A stretch of DNA of 64,000 nt, from the NCBI GenBank assembly GCA_964030475.1, contig CAXIPT010000009.1:3955767-4019766 (forward strand). The letters are read 5' to 3'. Source of the DNA: Tethya wilhelma (lineage: Eukaryota > Porifera > Demospongiae > Tethyida > Tethyidae). Below the pieces are notes generated by a model, which worked only from the letters and a program-made list of their open reading frames with translations, was not told the origin of the DNA and did no database searches. The translations under genes and the position numbers were made by a program. Of this stretch, positions 25,901-31,169 are shown one piece after another. How positions within the stretch are numbered: the stretch's first letter is position 1; each line of letters opens with the position of its first letter.

Positions 25901-28900
25901 TCACTCTGTTATACTAAACAAGGCAGTACTACCATGCATAATAGTTCTCAAAGCTAGTAATATCTCTATTGAGTTACCTACAAAGCAGCTAAGAAAACTG
26001 GGCCAGCACTCCACATCCACTCCAAGCTCAACTGTTTTTCTAGATAACGCACACTATGCTGCACGGGGTGTGATCAATGGGTGCAGTTTCGAAGCTAAGC
26101 GCTCAAAGAAGCACAAAAGCCTCAGATCTCAGAAGCTGCAGCATTTTGCAAGATTCTACACGTCAAATTTTAAGATAATCTCGATTAATAAGCGTAAGTA
26201 CTTTTCAGTTTGTCTCTATAGAGCTGCCACTTTTATTCAGATAATTTAGTAACTGACACACACACATAAAACGACTACCATAATCCTCTGCACGTGCTAC
26301 GCACACGCCAAGGCTTAATTAAGATAATTAAAAATGGTAAACATACTTTTTTGCAATATGCAATCTTGGCAACTATAATTGTCTTACAGCAAGTAAAAAA
26401 ATTACAAGCTACGATACATCCATTTAACCGATTATACGCCAATTACGCATTATTGCGTAAAACACGTAGGTGTTGCAAACCGCAGTTGACGCATTAATGC
26501 ATCAACCGCCGCTTTAGCAACTTTTGCAAGCAAAGCAATTAGCCCTAGCTGAACTTTAAACTTTATATACAAATAGGCAAGGGACTACTCAACTAAAAAA
26601 TCAAGTTAGACTTAGAACTGCTAGTAAGGATTGGTTCTATAGTCGTCATTGAGCAACTGACGGTCACGATCTTCGCGATCACGATGGTAGAGTTTAGAGC
26701 GACGTTTTTTCTACAACCCTTCAGAGGATAGGCTTGAAACTTGCTATAGGTAGGTGCAGGGATATTTAGGCTATATAGCCTATTAGCATCGCTTTTGTAA
26801 GCGTTGTTGGCTAGCTGGAAAAAAAGCTTTAGACATGCGGCTATGTCCTAGCGTATTAGACCCTCCCGTACATTAGGCTTTTTTTTTTCCTGCAAAAGCT
26901 TCACTAAGCTACAAAACTTGGAGTATATAGTAGTTAGCTTGATTGTTGTTTAGCTGCATCATATAAAAAGCTTTGCCTGATCTTTACTTGTAGAAGAAAA
27001 AAATAAAAGAAGGCGTAGCTACTAAAAATTTCCAATTTGAATTTCGTGGTATGACATCATTCACTTAAAAATAATTTAGTGTATAATCGGTTAAAGTCCA
27101 TTATGTTATAAATATTATGAGAATTTGAGGACTTACCATAACATGTCTGAGCATCTTCATCCAGACCGTATCCTTCGTCACAACTGCAAAAGAAGCTGCC
27201 CATAGTGTTTATACAGCTCTGGTCGCACCCACCATTATCAACTAAGCATTCAAGCAGATCTACATCACATGTGCATGGGTGTGATGTATATAATATTAAA
27301 ATAATAATAATAATAATAATAATAATAAACATTCACAAGGCTTAAAGGGACTGTGTCACACTATACAGTAGACGGGAAGTTACTGAAAAATCAAACATGA
27401 CCAAAAACCTTACACTATAAGGCGACCATCAGCATGCAACAGCAGCATATTAATTGAGCAGCATCAAGCATCACTAAATTCAATACAGATTTTACATAAC
27501 ACATATTAGATCAGTAGGCATATTAGATCAGTAGGTGTTGCCAAGAAGCTAAGCACTTAAAACAGCTCAAAAGCCTTAATACTCAGCAACTTTGCCCTTG
27601 ACAGAAAAAAAATATTCCACAAGTGATCCATGCAGATAAATAAATTCAAGAGCCATCAATTGTGTCACCATGCAGTGCTGCCTTTTTTGAGATATTTATG
27701 GGAAAATTAAACAGACATGCAGACAGTTTACACTACATAAAATCTTCTGCATGTGCTATGTGTGTGCCAAGGCTTACTTTTAACACTTTAGGCATACACC
27801 ATGTGGTATACTATGACACTGGATCGGACTCTGAAAAGTGTCTGCACGGAAGTAGGTGGTACTGTCTCCGGCCCAGTAAGATATTACTTCTTAGGTAATT
27901 AACTGAATATCCTGCAGTAGACTGTTCTACGACGCTATCTATAACTTTGTACTGTGACTTAATAGTAGGGTGTATAAAGTTCCAATAATATTATTGTTAT
28001 GTTTGTATAGAAGAATCTCTAAGGCTAACATTTTTTTGCTAGTCTCTCGAAAAATTATGTTTATCCGGAGTCATGCATGAATTGCAAGCTTTATTATTAT
28101 ATACATGCTGGTATATTCATGGGGCATGCTTATGCAAGCATACAAAGCTAGATAGAACCAATTAGCTATGTATACTGGCTGGAATTTATTCAGGCAGAAT
28201 GTTTAAGAGTCCATGCAATATTGTAAACTATACCTTCTCGGCATCTTTGACCAGTAAATCCAGGAGAACAGGTACATTGTCCTGGTTCAGTACAGACACC
28301 ATTACCACAGGGAGGTACACACACAGCTGTGATCGGATAGGGTAATACAACAATAAGATCCAAATAAATTCCATGAAGGGATCCTCTGACATGCAGACAA
28401 TCAACACAAACTAATGATTGTTAGTATAACATTAATTGGAAAGTAAACCTAATAATTAATACATCATGCAGCCAAATAGTAACGATTAGCAGCTTGTCAC
28501 AAACAACCACGTGCACAGTGACTAGGTTTTTGAAGAGTTGATTATTCTTCATTTACCATACTCACCTAATTCACACATTGAACCAGTCCATTGTGGTGTA
28601 CATAAACATTCACCTAGTCCTATGCAAACTCCACCATTCAAGCAACTTGCACACAAAGCTGGCAAATGAAAACAATAAGCATTCCTTATGGAACACAATT
28701 ATAATAATCAATTTTAATACGTATTTCGCAAGTAATTCCAGTCCATTCTGAAGTGCATGAGCACTGGTTTCCATCAATACACTCTCCTCCATTACGACAA
28801 ACTTTGTCACAAATGGTTAGACCTATAATTATGAAACATGCACAACAACAATAACTATCACACATCAGTTTCTGTGCATGCTAAGTGTTTACTTTTAATT

Positions 28901-29413
28901 TATTAATAGTCAAACACATGAATGCTATGCATTTAGGAACTGATATATCGGTATTATATATATATATAAAATGTTTGTATATTAGCTCCATACTGTGACA
29001 ATGCACCTTTGTTACCACTCAATGAATATAGTAGCAACTACATGTTCATCTGATATTACAACCATGTAGCAAACTTAAATTGTAGAGTTTAAAAAGCATG
29101 TTTGAAATTGACCACATTTATGTATTGAAAATAAAATGCATGCCTTAAGAAATGAGCTAGTATAATCAATGGTTGATTAGTGATCATTCATACCATCCAC
29201 TTGGAATATGTACAGGCCAGGTCGACCAACATTACTCGTCAAATCAACATCAAACGTTTCTTCTGTAAGAGCACCAGGAAGCATGAACACCCTAGTACCA
29301 TCAGCATTCCTGAATCCCATGTTGCTAAACTCTCCCCACTGAATATCATCATAGATGAAGTAGGCAAGAGAAATGGTACCATCAGTGGCTAGTGCAACTT
29401 GGAAAGTATTTTC
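3482..29413 (-). CDS. Large modular membrane protein: NIDO-EGF-CCP-Ig-GCC-HYR-like-multi-pass (5' end missing)
   Basis: About 20 minus-strand exons with GT-AG borders form one plausible transcript. Exons, in transcript order: 29413-29194 (NIDO), 28822-28721, 28658-28566 and 28326-28234 (EGF), 27259-27137, 25410-25264, 21776-21654, 21592-21464, 21322-21200 and 21114-20986 (EGF/cbEGF), 20826-20446 (two CCP), 14050-12633, 12566-12449, 12347-8806, 8710-8506 (GCC2/GCC3), 8444-8322, 7015-6866, 6541-6398 and 6324-6070 (HYR-like), 4968-3482 (membrane module). The junctions I checked are phase 1, as expected for shuffled extracellular modules. The product would be a large cell-surface or adhesion-type protein with a long ectodomain. 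Its function is unknown. The N-terminal half of NIDO, the signal peptide and the promoter are not visible. The chain could be two genes if the 6.4-kb gap at 14051-20445 is intergenic. The step from 6070 to 4968 is suspect because it cuts a domain in half. Confidence 0.6.
5055..5640. repeat. Two direct copies of an interspersed repeat flanking a minisatellite
   Basis: Bases 5055-5250 and 5450-5640 repeat each other in direct order. Both run from 'ttttatgtgatgtaagtaca' through 'ccagaa' and 'ctgtcc' to 'caggggcagatctaggattc'. A third, inverted copy lies at 40325-40535. The copies differ by several percent. They sit in the intron before the terminal exon of the large gene. No coding capacity or clear terminal repeats were seen, so the class is unknown. 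Confidence 0.75.
5260..5434. repeat. 8-bp minisatellite (TGTACCAA)n
   Basis: About 22 tandem copies of the octamer tgtaccaa occur, with a few variants: caacgtacc near 5338, an 'atacatgtacc' insertion near 5371, and 'aatttacc' near 5407. The tract sits exactly between two copies of the same interspersed repeat. Because eight is not a multiple of three and the unit lacks stops in these readings, both strands appear open as a [12 protein letters not shown] repeat, but that is not a gene. Confidence 0.95.
6070..6324 (-). CDS. Exon: end of one HYR-like module and start of the next
   Basis: The exon starts after 'gttgatag' and ends before 'gtaagtgcc', phase 1 at both sides. It encodes '[19 protein letters not shown]', the second half of a HYR/bacterial-Ig-like module. 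It then encodes the first half of another, with 'VTFEFAG' and '[13 protein letters not shown]'. Intact modules of this pattern continue with 'TSP..Y..L..G.H...'. On this strand no such continuation is present before the terminal exon. The matching continuation is found at 41626 on the plus strand. An identical copy lies at 37903-38157. Confidence 0.8.
6398..6541 (-). CDS. Exon: first half of an HYR-like module
   Basis: The exon lies between acceptor 'cattttag' and donor 'gtaaatc'. It encodes '[18 protein letters not shown]' and ends '[13 protein letters not shown]', whose Cys closes in the next exon ('DCSSGSVVY'). This half-module-per-exon pattern is shared with the exons at 6866-7015 and 8322-8444. 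An identical copy lies at 37686-37829. Confidence 0.8.
6866..7015 (-). CDS. Exon: second half of an HYR-like module
   Basis: The exon lies between an acceptor ending 'ttgtacag' and donor 'gtgagttt', phase 1. It encodes '[20 protein letters not shown]' and '[15 protein letters not shown]', the completing half of the module opened in the exon at 8322-8444 ('[10 protein letters not shown]'). It lies just outside the inverted duplication, so the duplication border separates it from the next exon. Confidence 0.75.
7271..7512. mobile_element. TTAA-flanked MITE, 242 bp
   Basis: The element begins AGGAACTGTGTCAC and ends GTGACACAGTTCCT, with inverted arms of about 60 bases interrupted by small differences. 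TTAA lies directly outside both ends (7267-7270 and 7513-7516). This is the target-site pattern of piggyBac- and Kolobok-like elements. There is no coding capacity. It sits in an intron of the large gene. A half copy starting 'ttaaagggactgtgtcacac' lies at 27344. Confidence 0.85.
7517..8145. mobile_element. Second TTAA-flanked element, 629 bp, abutting the first
   Basis: The ends are GGTTACGGG and CCCGTAACC, with imperfect inverted arms of about 40 bases ('gctcatgaatat' against 'atattcataac'). TTAA lies at 7513-7516 and 8146-8149, so the left TTAA is shared with the neighbouring MITE. An internal inverted pair, 'gcagggccagatct' near 7697 and 'agatctggccctgc' near 7847, may mark a nested insertion. 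No transposase was seen. Confidence 0.8.
8322..8444 (-). CDS. Exon: first half of an HYR-like module
   Basis: The exon follows acceptor 'attcacag' and precedes donor 'gtaagaaa', phase 1. It encodes '[20 protein letters not shown]' and ends '[11 protein letters not shown]'. The 'CS.DGG' signature is typical of this HYR/bacterial-Ig-like repeat. It pairs with the exon at 6866-7015 across an intron that holds two TTAA elements. Confidence 0.75.
8506..8710 (-). CDS. Exon: GCC2/GCC3 (ephrin-receptor-like) cysteine module
   Basis: The exon encodes '[20 protein letters not shown]' and then '[20 protein letters not shown]' and '[18 protein letters not shown]'. The Cys spacing C..CP.NTY.......C..CP is that of GCC2/GCC3 domains found in many extracellular receptors. 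The preceding exon ends '[15 protein letters not shown]', the opening of the same kind of module, so the module spans the intron at 8711-8805. Confidence 0.85.
8806..12347 (-). CDS. Giant 3.5-kb exon: coiled coils, Cys-rich insert, two Ig domains, module start
   Basis: This exon holds about 1,180 uninterrupted codons between acceptor 'cagattctag' and donor 'gtatgttcc'. The first 240 residues are an unrecognised ectodomain with several N-glycosylation sites. Residues about 250-340 form a long charged helix ('[19 protein letters not shown]'). A Cys-rich insert ('[17 protein letters not shown]') follows, then a second helical segment near 500-600. Two Ig domains lie near residues 870-1040, with 'LILNCSAES', 'YNWRKDG', '[11 protein letters not shown]', then 'AWFACNAS' and '[10 protein letters not shown]'. 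A dibasic stretch ('[11 protein letters not shown]', near 640) could be a cleavage site. The C-terminus opens the GCC module. The size of the exon, with no intron, is unusual next to its roughly 100-250-bp neighbours. Confidence 0.85.
12449..12566 (-). CDS. Small linker exon of the large gene
   Basis: Acceptor 'tcttgtag' and donor 'gtgagtgg' enclose a 118-base exon that encodes '[19 protein letters not shown]' and '[17 protein letters not shown]'. No domain was recognised. Its place between two long open exons, with matching GT-AG borders, supports it. Confidence 0.7.
12633..14050 (-). CDS. Long exon: EGF repeat plus unrecognised ectodomain
   Basis: The exon starts after 'ctgtag' and ends at donor 'gtaaga'. 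The N-terminus is an EGF domain ('[14 protein letters not shown]' and '[15 protein letters not shown]'). The next 430 residues have no family I can name. They hold a Cys cluster ('[14 protein letters not shown]', '[18 protein letters not shown]') and beta-rich segments, and could be a von Willebrand D- or AMOP-like region, but I saw no decisive motif. The tail runs into the exon at 12449-12566. Confidence 0.8.
14840..15180 (-). pseudogene. Retroelement ORF C-terminal remnant
   Basis: The minus strand encodes '[20 protein letters not shown]', 'VFSSTGGMG' and, after a frame change, '[19 protein letters not shown]' with 'CGSRSS'. From memory, this block order is a repetitive C-terminal region of reverse-transcriptase proteins abundant in sponges, cnidarians and fish. 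The upstream RT was not found, so this is a 3' fragment with at least one frameshift near 15040. Confidence 0.55.
15838..15965 (+). pseudogene. Ty3/gypsy reverse-transcriptase fragment
   Basis: In mixed frames the segment reads 'APAPDIFQ', then '[20 protein letters not shown]', which matches the RT region 'SAPAIFQ...GIPGVRVYIDDILV' of the better-preserved gypsy at 31.2-33.9 kb. Stops and shifts show decay. Confidence 0.6.
16200..16910 (+). pseudogene. Decayed gypsy-type gag
   Basis: Broken frames carry gag-like blocks. These are '[10 protein letters not shown]' near 16318, a '[18 protein letters not shown]' block near 16485-16535, '[18 protein letters not shown]' at 16625-16680, and a degenerate zinc-knuckle-like 'CDGVG...[10 protein letters not shown]' near 16830-16905. 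The block order is that of Ty3/gypsy gag proteins. Because this gag lies downstream of the RT fragment on the same strand, the two belong to different or rearranged copies. Confidence 0.6.
18508..18795 (+). repeat. Interspersed repeat R1, copy
   Basis: A roughly 290-bp unit runs from 'gttggctcaatgcc' through 'cgctggtgctctctccagag' to 'ttggcccattcctactatat'. Other copies lie at 24925-25215 (+), 41222-41540 (+) and 56486-56740 (-), with partial copies at 30036-30115 (-) and 20907-20935. It is non-coding, and its class (MITE or SINE) is undetermined. Confidence 0.75.
19248..19395 (+). repeat. Interspersed repeat R2, partial copy
   Basis: It matches the R2 family ('gtgtggcctcaaagcttcga', '...aatctc..attattttacctt'). 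R2 copies also occur at 26050-26310, 27535-27785, 53690-53830, 54230-54310 and 55700-56250. Confidence 0.6.
20446..20826 (-). CDS. Exon: two CCP/sushi modules
   Basis: The exon encodes '[20 protein letters not shown]' with '[15 protein letters not shown]' and '[14 protein letters not shown]', then '[16 protein letters not shown]' with '[19 protein letters not shown]' and a closing 'WSNQPNC'. The four-Cys-plus-Trp pattern of complement control protein modules is present twice. Such modules mediate protein binding in extracellular proteins. Confidence 0.9.
20986..21114 (-). CDS. Exon: EGF repeat
   Basis: The exon encodes '[18 protein letters not shown]', '[16 protein letters not shown]' and a final 'DERSC'. 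The D-x-N-E-C start and aromatic GSYHC centre are the calcium-binding EGF pattern. Splice sites are 'gtagtctg' at the 5' end and 'gtaag' at the 3' end, read on the minus strand. Confidence 0.85.
21200..21322 (-). CDS. Exon: calcium-binding EGF repeat
   Basis: The exon encodes '[16 protein letters not shown]', '[17 protein letters not shown]' and 'NLTCIG'. All six cysteines and the DxxEC calcium-site start are visible. Confidence 0.85.
21464..21592 (-). CDS. Exon: calcium-binding EGF repeat
   Basis: The exon encodes '[18 protein letters not shown]' and '[17 protein letters not shown]', closing 'YASC'. It is in phase with the neighbouring cbEGF exons. Confidence 0.85.
21654..21776 (-). CDS. 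Exon: calcium-binding EGF repeat
   Basis: The exon encodes '[16 protein letters not shown]', '[17 protein letters not shown]' and 'LGCEG'. The six-Cys cbEGF pattern is complete. Confidence 0.85.
22183..22258. repeat. Hairpin-forming inverted repeat
   Basis: The arms 'ctcgttcccaggctt' and 'aagcctgggaacgag' face each other across about 30 bases. The remaining sequence here is intron with no other structure. A weaker relative ('ctcaggctcc...gtgagcctgg') lies near 24330-24385. Confidence 0.7.
22649..23510 (-). pseudogene. IS630/Tc1-mariner-type transposase remnant
   Basis: Two overlapping frames read as one transposase. First comes an N-terminal helix-turn-helix ('[20 protein letters not shown]', '[19 protein letters not shown]'). 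Then, after a frameshift near 23250, the DDE_3 core follows with '[19 protein letters not shown]' and 'YSLRGQPA', carrying the first catalytic Asp. The second acidic site is altered ('[10 protein letters not shown]' where relatives have 'VVxxDNAxxH'). The third is missing because the frame ends at 22649. It is dead. The 5' flank (23484-23570) is repeated at 30537-30622. Confidence 0.75.
24925..25215 (+). repeat. Interspersed repeat R1, copy
   Basis: It matches 18508-18795 in order ('gttggctcaatgccttttg', 'ccactagtgctctccctata', 'cctattcctatgctatatg'). It lies in an intron just before the exon at 25264. The preceding stretch 23571-24924 shows no exon. Confidence 0.7.
25264..25410 (-). CDS. Exon: calcium-binding EGF repeat
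   Basis: The exon encodes '[16 protein letters not shown]', '[17 protein letters not shown]' and, after a longer loop ('DLDNTTNSG'), 'TECIG'. Acceptor 'gatgtag' and donor 'gtaagc' flank it. Confidence 0.85.
26050..26310 (+). repeat. Interspersed repeat R2, copy
   Basis: It contains the R2 marks 'cgaagctaagcgctcaaaga', 'gcctcagatctcagaagctg' and the 3' end 'acgactaccataatcctctg' with 'cacgccaaggcttaatt'. A short CA tract lies inside, as in the copy at 55700-56250. Confidence 0.7.
26390..26960 (-). mobile_element. Degraded relative of the TTAA element at 41939-42558
   Basis: In reverse orientation it shares landmarks with 41939-42558: a 'ggtcacgatcttcgcgatca' palindromic block, a 'gcagggatatttaggc/cctgcacct' block, and 'aaaagctt' and 'aggctttttttt' tracts. 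The ends are eroded, so the borders are approximate. Confidence 0.45.
27137..27259 (-). CDS. Exon: calcium-binding EGF repeat
   Basis: The exon encodes '[16 protein letters not shown]', '[17 protein letters not shown]' and 'DAQTCYG' between acceptor 'gatgtag' and donor 'gtaagtcc'. The first calcium-site residues are DLLEC rather than DxDEC/DxNEC. Confidence 0.85.
27298..27329. repeat. (AAT)n microsatellite
   Basis: About ten aat/ata triplets occur in the intron upstream of the EGF exon. The half copy of the TTAA MITE family ('ttaaagggactgtgtcac') starts at 27344. Confidence 0.9.
27535..27785 (+). repeat. Interspersed repeat R2, diverged copy
   Basis: It shares the R2 order 'gaagctaagcactt', 'aaaagcct' and the 3' end 'tctgcatgtgctatgtgtgt' with 'gccaaggctta'. 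The rest of 27786-28233 shows no exon. Confidence 0.5.
28234..28326 (-). CDS. Exon: short EGF repeat
   Basis: A 93-base exon encodes '[16 protein letters not shown]' and '[11 protein letters not shown]'. The compact EGF form matches the two following upstream exons, so the three form a small array. Confidence 0.8.
28566..28658 (-). CDS. Exon: short EGF repeat
   Basis: The exon encodes '[17 protein letters not shown]' and '[13 protein letters not shown]'. Acceptor 'ttgccag' and donor 'gtgagta' flank it. Confidence 0.8.
28721..28822 (-). CDS. Exon: short EGF repeat
   Basis: The exon encodes '[19 protein letters not shown]' and '[13 protein letters not shown]'. It is the first EGF after the NIDO segment. 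Confidence 0.8.
29194..29413 (-). CDS. Exon: C-terminal half of a NIDO domain
   Basis: The exon encodes '[20 protein letters not shown]', then '[17 protein letters not shown]' and '[16 protein letters not shown]'. This is the characteristic second half of the nidogen extracellular (NIDO) domain found in nidogen, mucin-4-like and sushi/nidogen proteins. The first half should lie upstream (above 29413) but was not found before the transposon-rich block, so the gene's 5' part is missing, displaced, or beyond the window. Confidence 0.85.
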
Positions 29414-29572
29414 CTGTAAATTTATGTGCATAATATTATAGCATTAAATACAAGAGAAATATTATAATACATAATAGAATTGGGCCGACCATCTCATATT
29501 GACTCAATACAAAATGTTTATGCTTTAAAAATCTTGGGAAAAGATAGCTAAGACTTTAAACATACTGTAATA

Positions 29573-29948
29573 TACCGTATAGCGGGAAATTTTCAAGGGT
29601 GTAAATTTTCGTGAAAAGCCTAGACTGCGCTTCAGACGAAAATATTCGTGGTTTTAATTTTCGTGACTCAAGTATCTCCAACTTACAGCGCTTAAAGGTC
29701 TTGTGACAGTTTATCTGCTTTGGTATACATGTAGAATACTATTCCAGCTAGATACTAGCTATTTAGACTTTAACTTCTTGAAAAGATGGGCAAGAGATAA
29801 CTGAAGTCTTTGACAGCGTGTGCGTGGCAAGTATCGTGACCTTTGACCTCAGAAAAAATTTTCATGGAAGAGGAAATTTCGTGACTCAGGGGTTAGTCAC
29901 GAAAATAACAAAAATTTGCACCCCATGGAAATTTCCTGCTATATGGTA
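29573..29948. mobile_element. TA-flanked MITE
   Basis: The terminal arms run 'taccgtatagcgggaaattt' on the left, and the complement of the right end reads 'taccatatagcaggaaattt'. TA lies outside each end. The arms continue into 'ttttcgtga' on both sides. It is non-coding. A fragment with the same start lies near 60350, and a related sequence lies in the intron at 52430-52580. Confidence 0.75.
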
Positions 29949-29986
29949 TAGAGGTCTACCTCAGACAGTTTTCTGACTGCGTGAGC

Positions 29987-30023
29987 CTAGTCTCGCTAGC
30001 CATAGTCTGGCTAGTGAGACTAG
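29987..30023. repeat. Short hairpin
   Basis: The arms 'ctagtctcgctagcca' and 'tggctagtgagactag' pair with one mismatch over a 5-base loop. It is followed by a partial R1 repeat (30036-30115, minus). Confidence 0.75.
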
Positions 30024-30536
30024 ACTAAGTGTTAGCCAACAAAACTCACAAAACTTTCTAGGGCATTCTGGAGAGAAAATGCTAGTGGGAAGCCACAACA
30101 ATGTAATTTAGTTTTCAATCAACTTAATCAACTTAATTAATGGACAGAGATGTAAAGAAAGCAGTTGAAGAAGTTATATGTTTATTGCTTCAGTCATTCA
30201 AAATCAGTATTAGCCCGTGGCCCTAAGGTGATCGGATAAGCAAGGTTCCACTATAAATATTTTGGAAAGCCTGGGATAAATTATCAAAGATCAGGCTGTT
30301 ATGGTACAAGCAGTGCTAATGTGCCTCACCTCTTTTGAAAAAAAAAAAAGAATGCTGGGGGAAGAGCTAACAAAGAGCAGCTTGCTACACCTTGTAGCAA
30401 TTAACTTACATAATGAAGGCACTGATAATGCACAAGCCTCGGCACACTATGAATCAATCACGTTGGTCAAAATGGTGCTAGTCCCAGCTTTGTATGACCT
30501 ACCTAGCTAGTTCAAATTTAACTATATGGGGAAATA

Positions 30537-30622
30537 CCCTTCCTCTCTTGAGGTTAACCACTAATTATTGCATCACACTACTGCAGTCTGGCTTTGTTGC
30601 AAGTTTATTCAAAAGCACTGTA
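30537..30622 (+). repeat. Fragment duplicated from the Tc1-like element
   Basis: It repeats 23484-23570 in direct order ('ttgaggttaaccactaatta', 'agtttattcaaaagcactgta') with few differences. It ends exactly where the next element starts at 30623. Confidence 0.85.
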
Positions 30623-31134
30623 GTTCATGAACAATGCATTGTTTTTTGATGCACATTAAATATGTAAGATTATAATGAGATGCACAGCAGCAGCTGCATT
30701 ATGTACTTATCAAAATAATTAATCAATAAACATGGCGTGTACTAACAGGAGAGAAGCTAGCCATGGCTGACATAGCTGCATTCAAACGCTTATATCTCAG
30801 CAATAGAAGCAGCCTAACCTGTAAAATCATGTCTGCAGCTCGCCAAAGTGTGCCCCTCCCCAATGGTGCCAAAAAATTTATTGTCGCAAATTACACTACA
30901 ATCGCCGATTACTACAAATATAGTTCTACTACATCTGGTCGGTTTTCTAAAATTGGGTCACATATGTGACCGAATTTTGGAAAACCGACCACTTTGAGCA
31001 AAATTATTTTTTTGCACCAAATGGGAGGGGCATACCTTGGTAATTAGGCGGAAACCTTAGGTTTCTGCCTAATAAATTATTCATAGTTTAAGGTGTTTCA
31101 ATTTGCAGCCAAAAACAATGCATTGTTCATGAAC
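30623..31134. mobile_element. TA-flanked element with perfect 24-bp terminal repeats
   Basis: The left end 'gttcatgaacaatgcattgt' and its exact complement at 31111-31134 bound 512 bp. TA dinucleotides at 30621-30622 and 31135-31136 flank it, which is the Tc1/mariner target pattern. A 68-codon open frame at 30763-30969 has no recognisable family. The insertion is inside the Tc1-derived fragment at 30537-30622. Confidence 0.85.
30938..30993. repeat. Long near-perfect palindrome
   Basis: The arms 'ggtcggttttctaaaattgg' and 'aattttggaaaaccgacc' meet at a 'gtcacatatgtgac' centre. It lies inside the TA-flanked element and could extrude as a cruciform. Confidence 0.85.
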
Positions 31135-31169
31135 TAAACACTTCTAGCAGAAAGAAATCTCTTGCAGAT

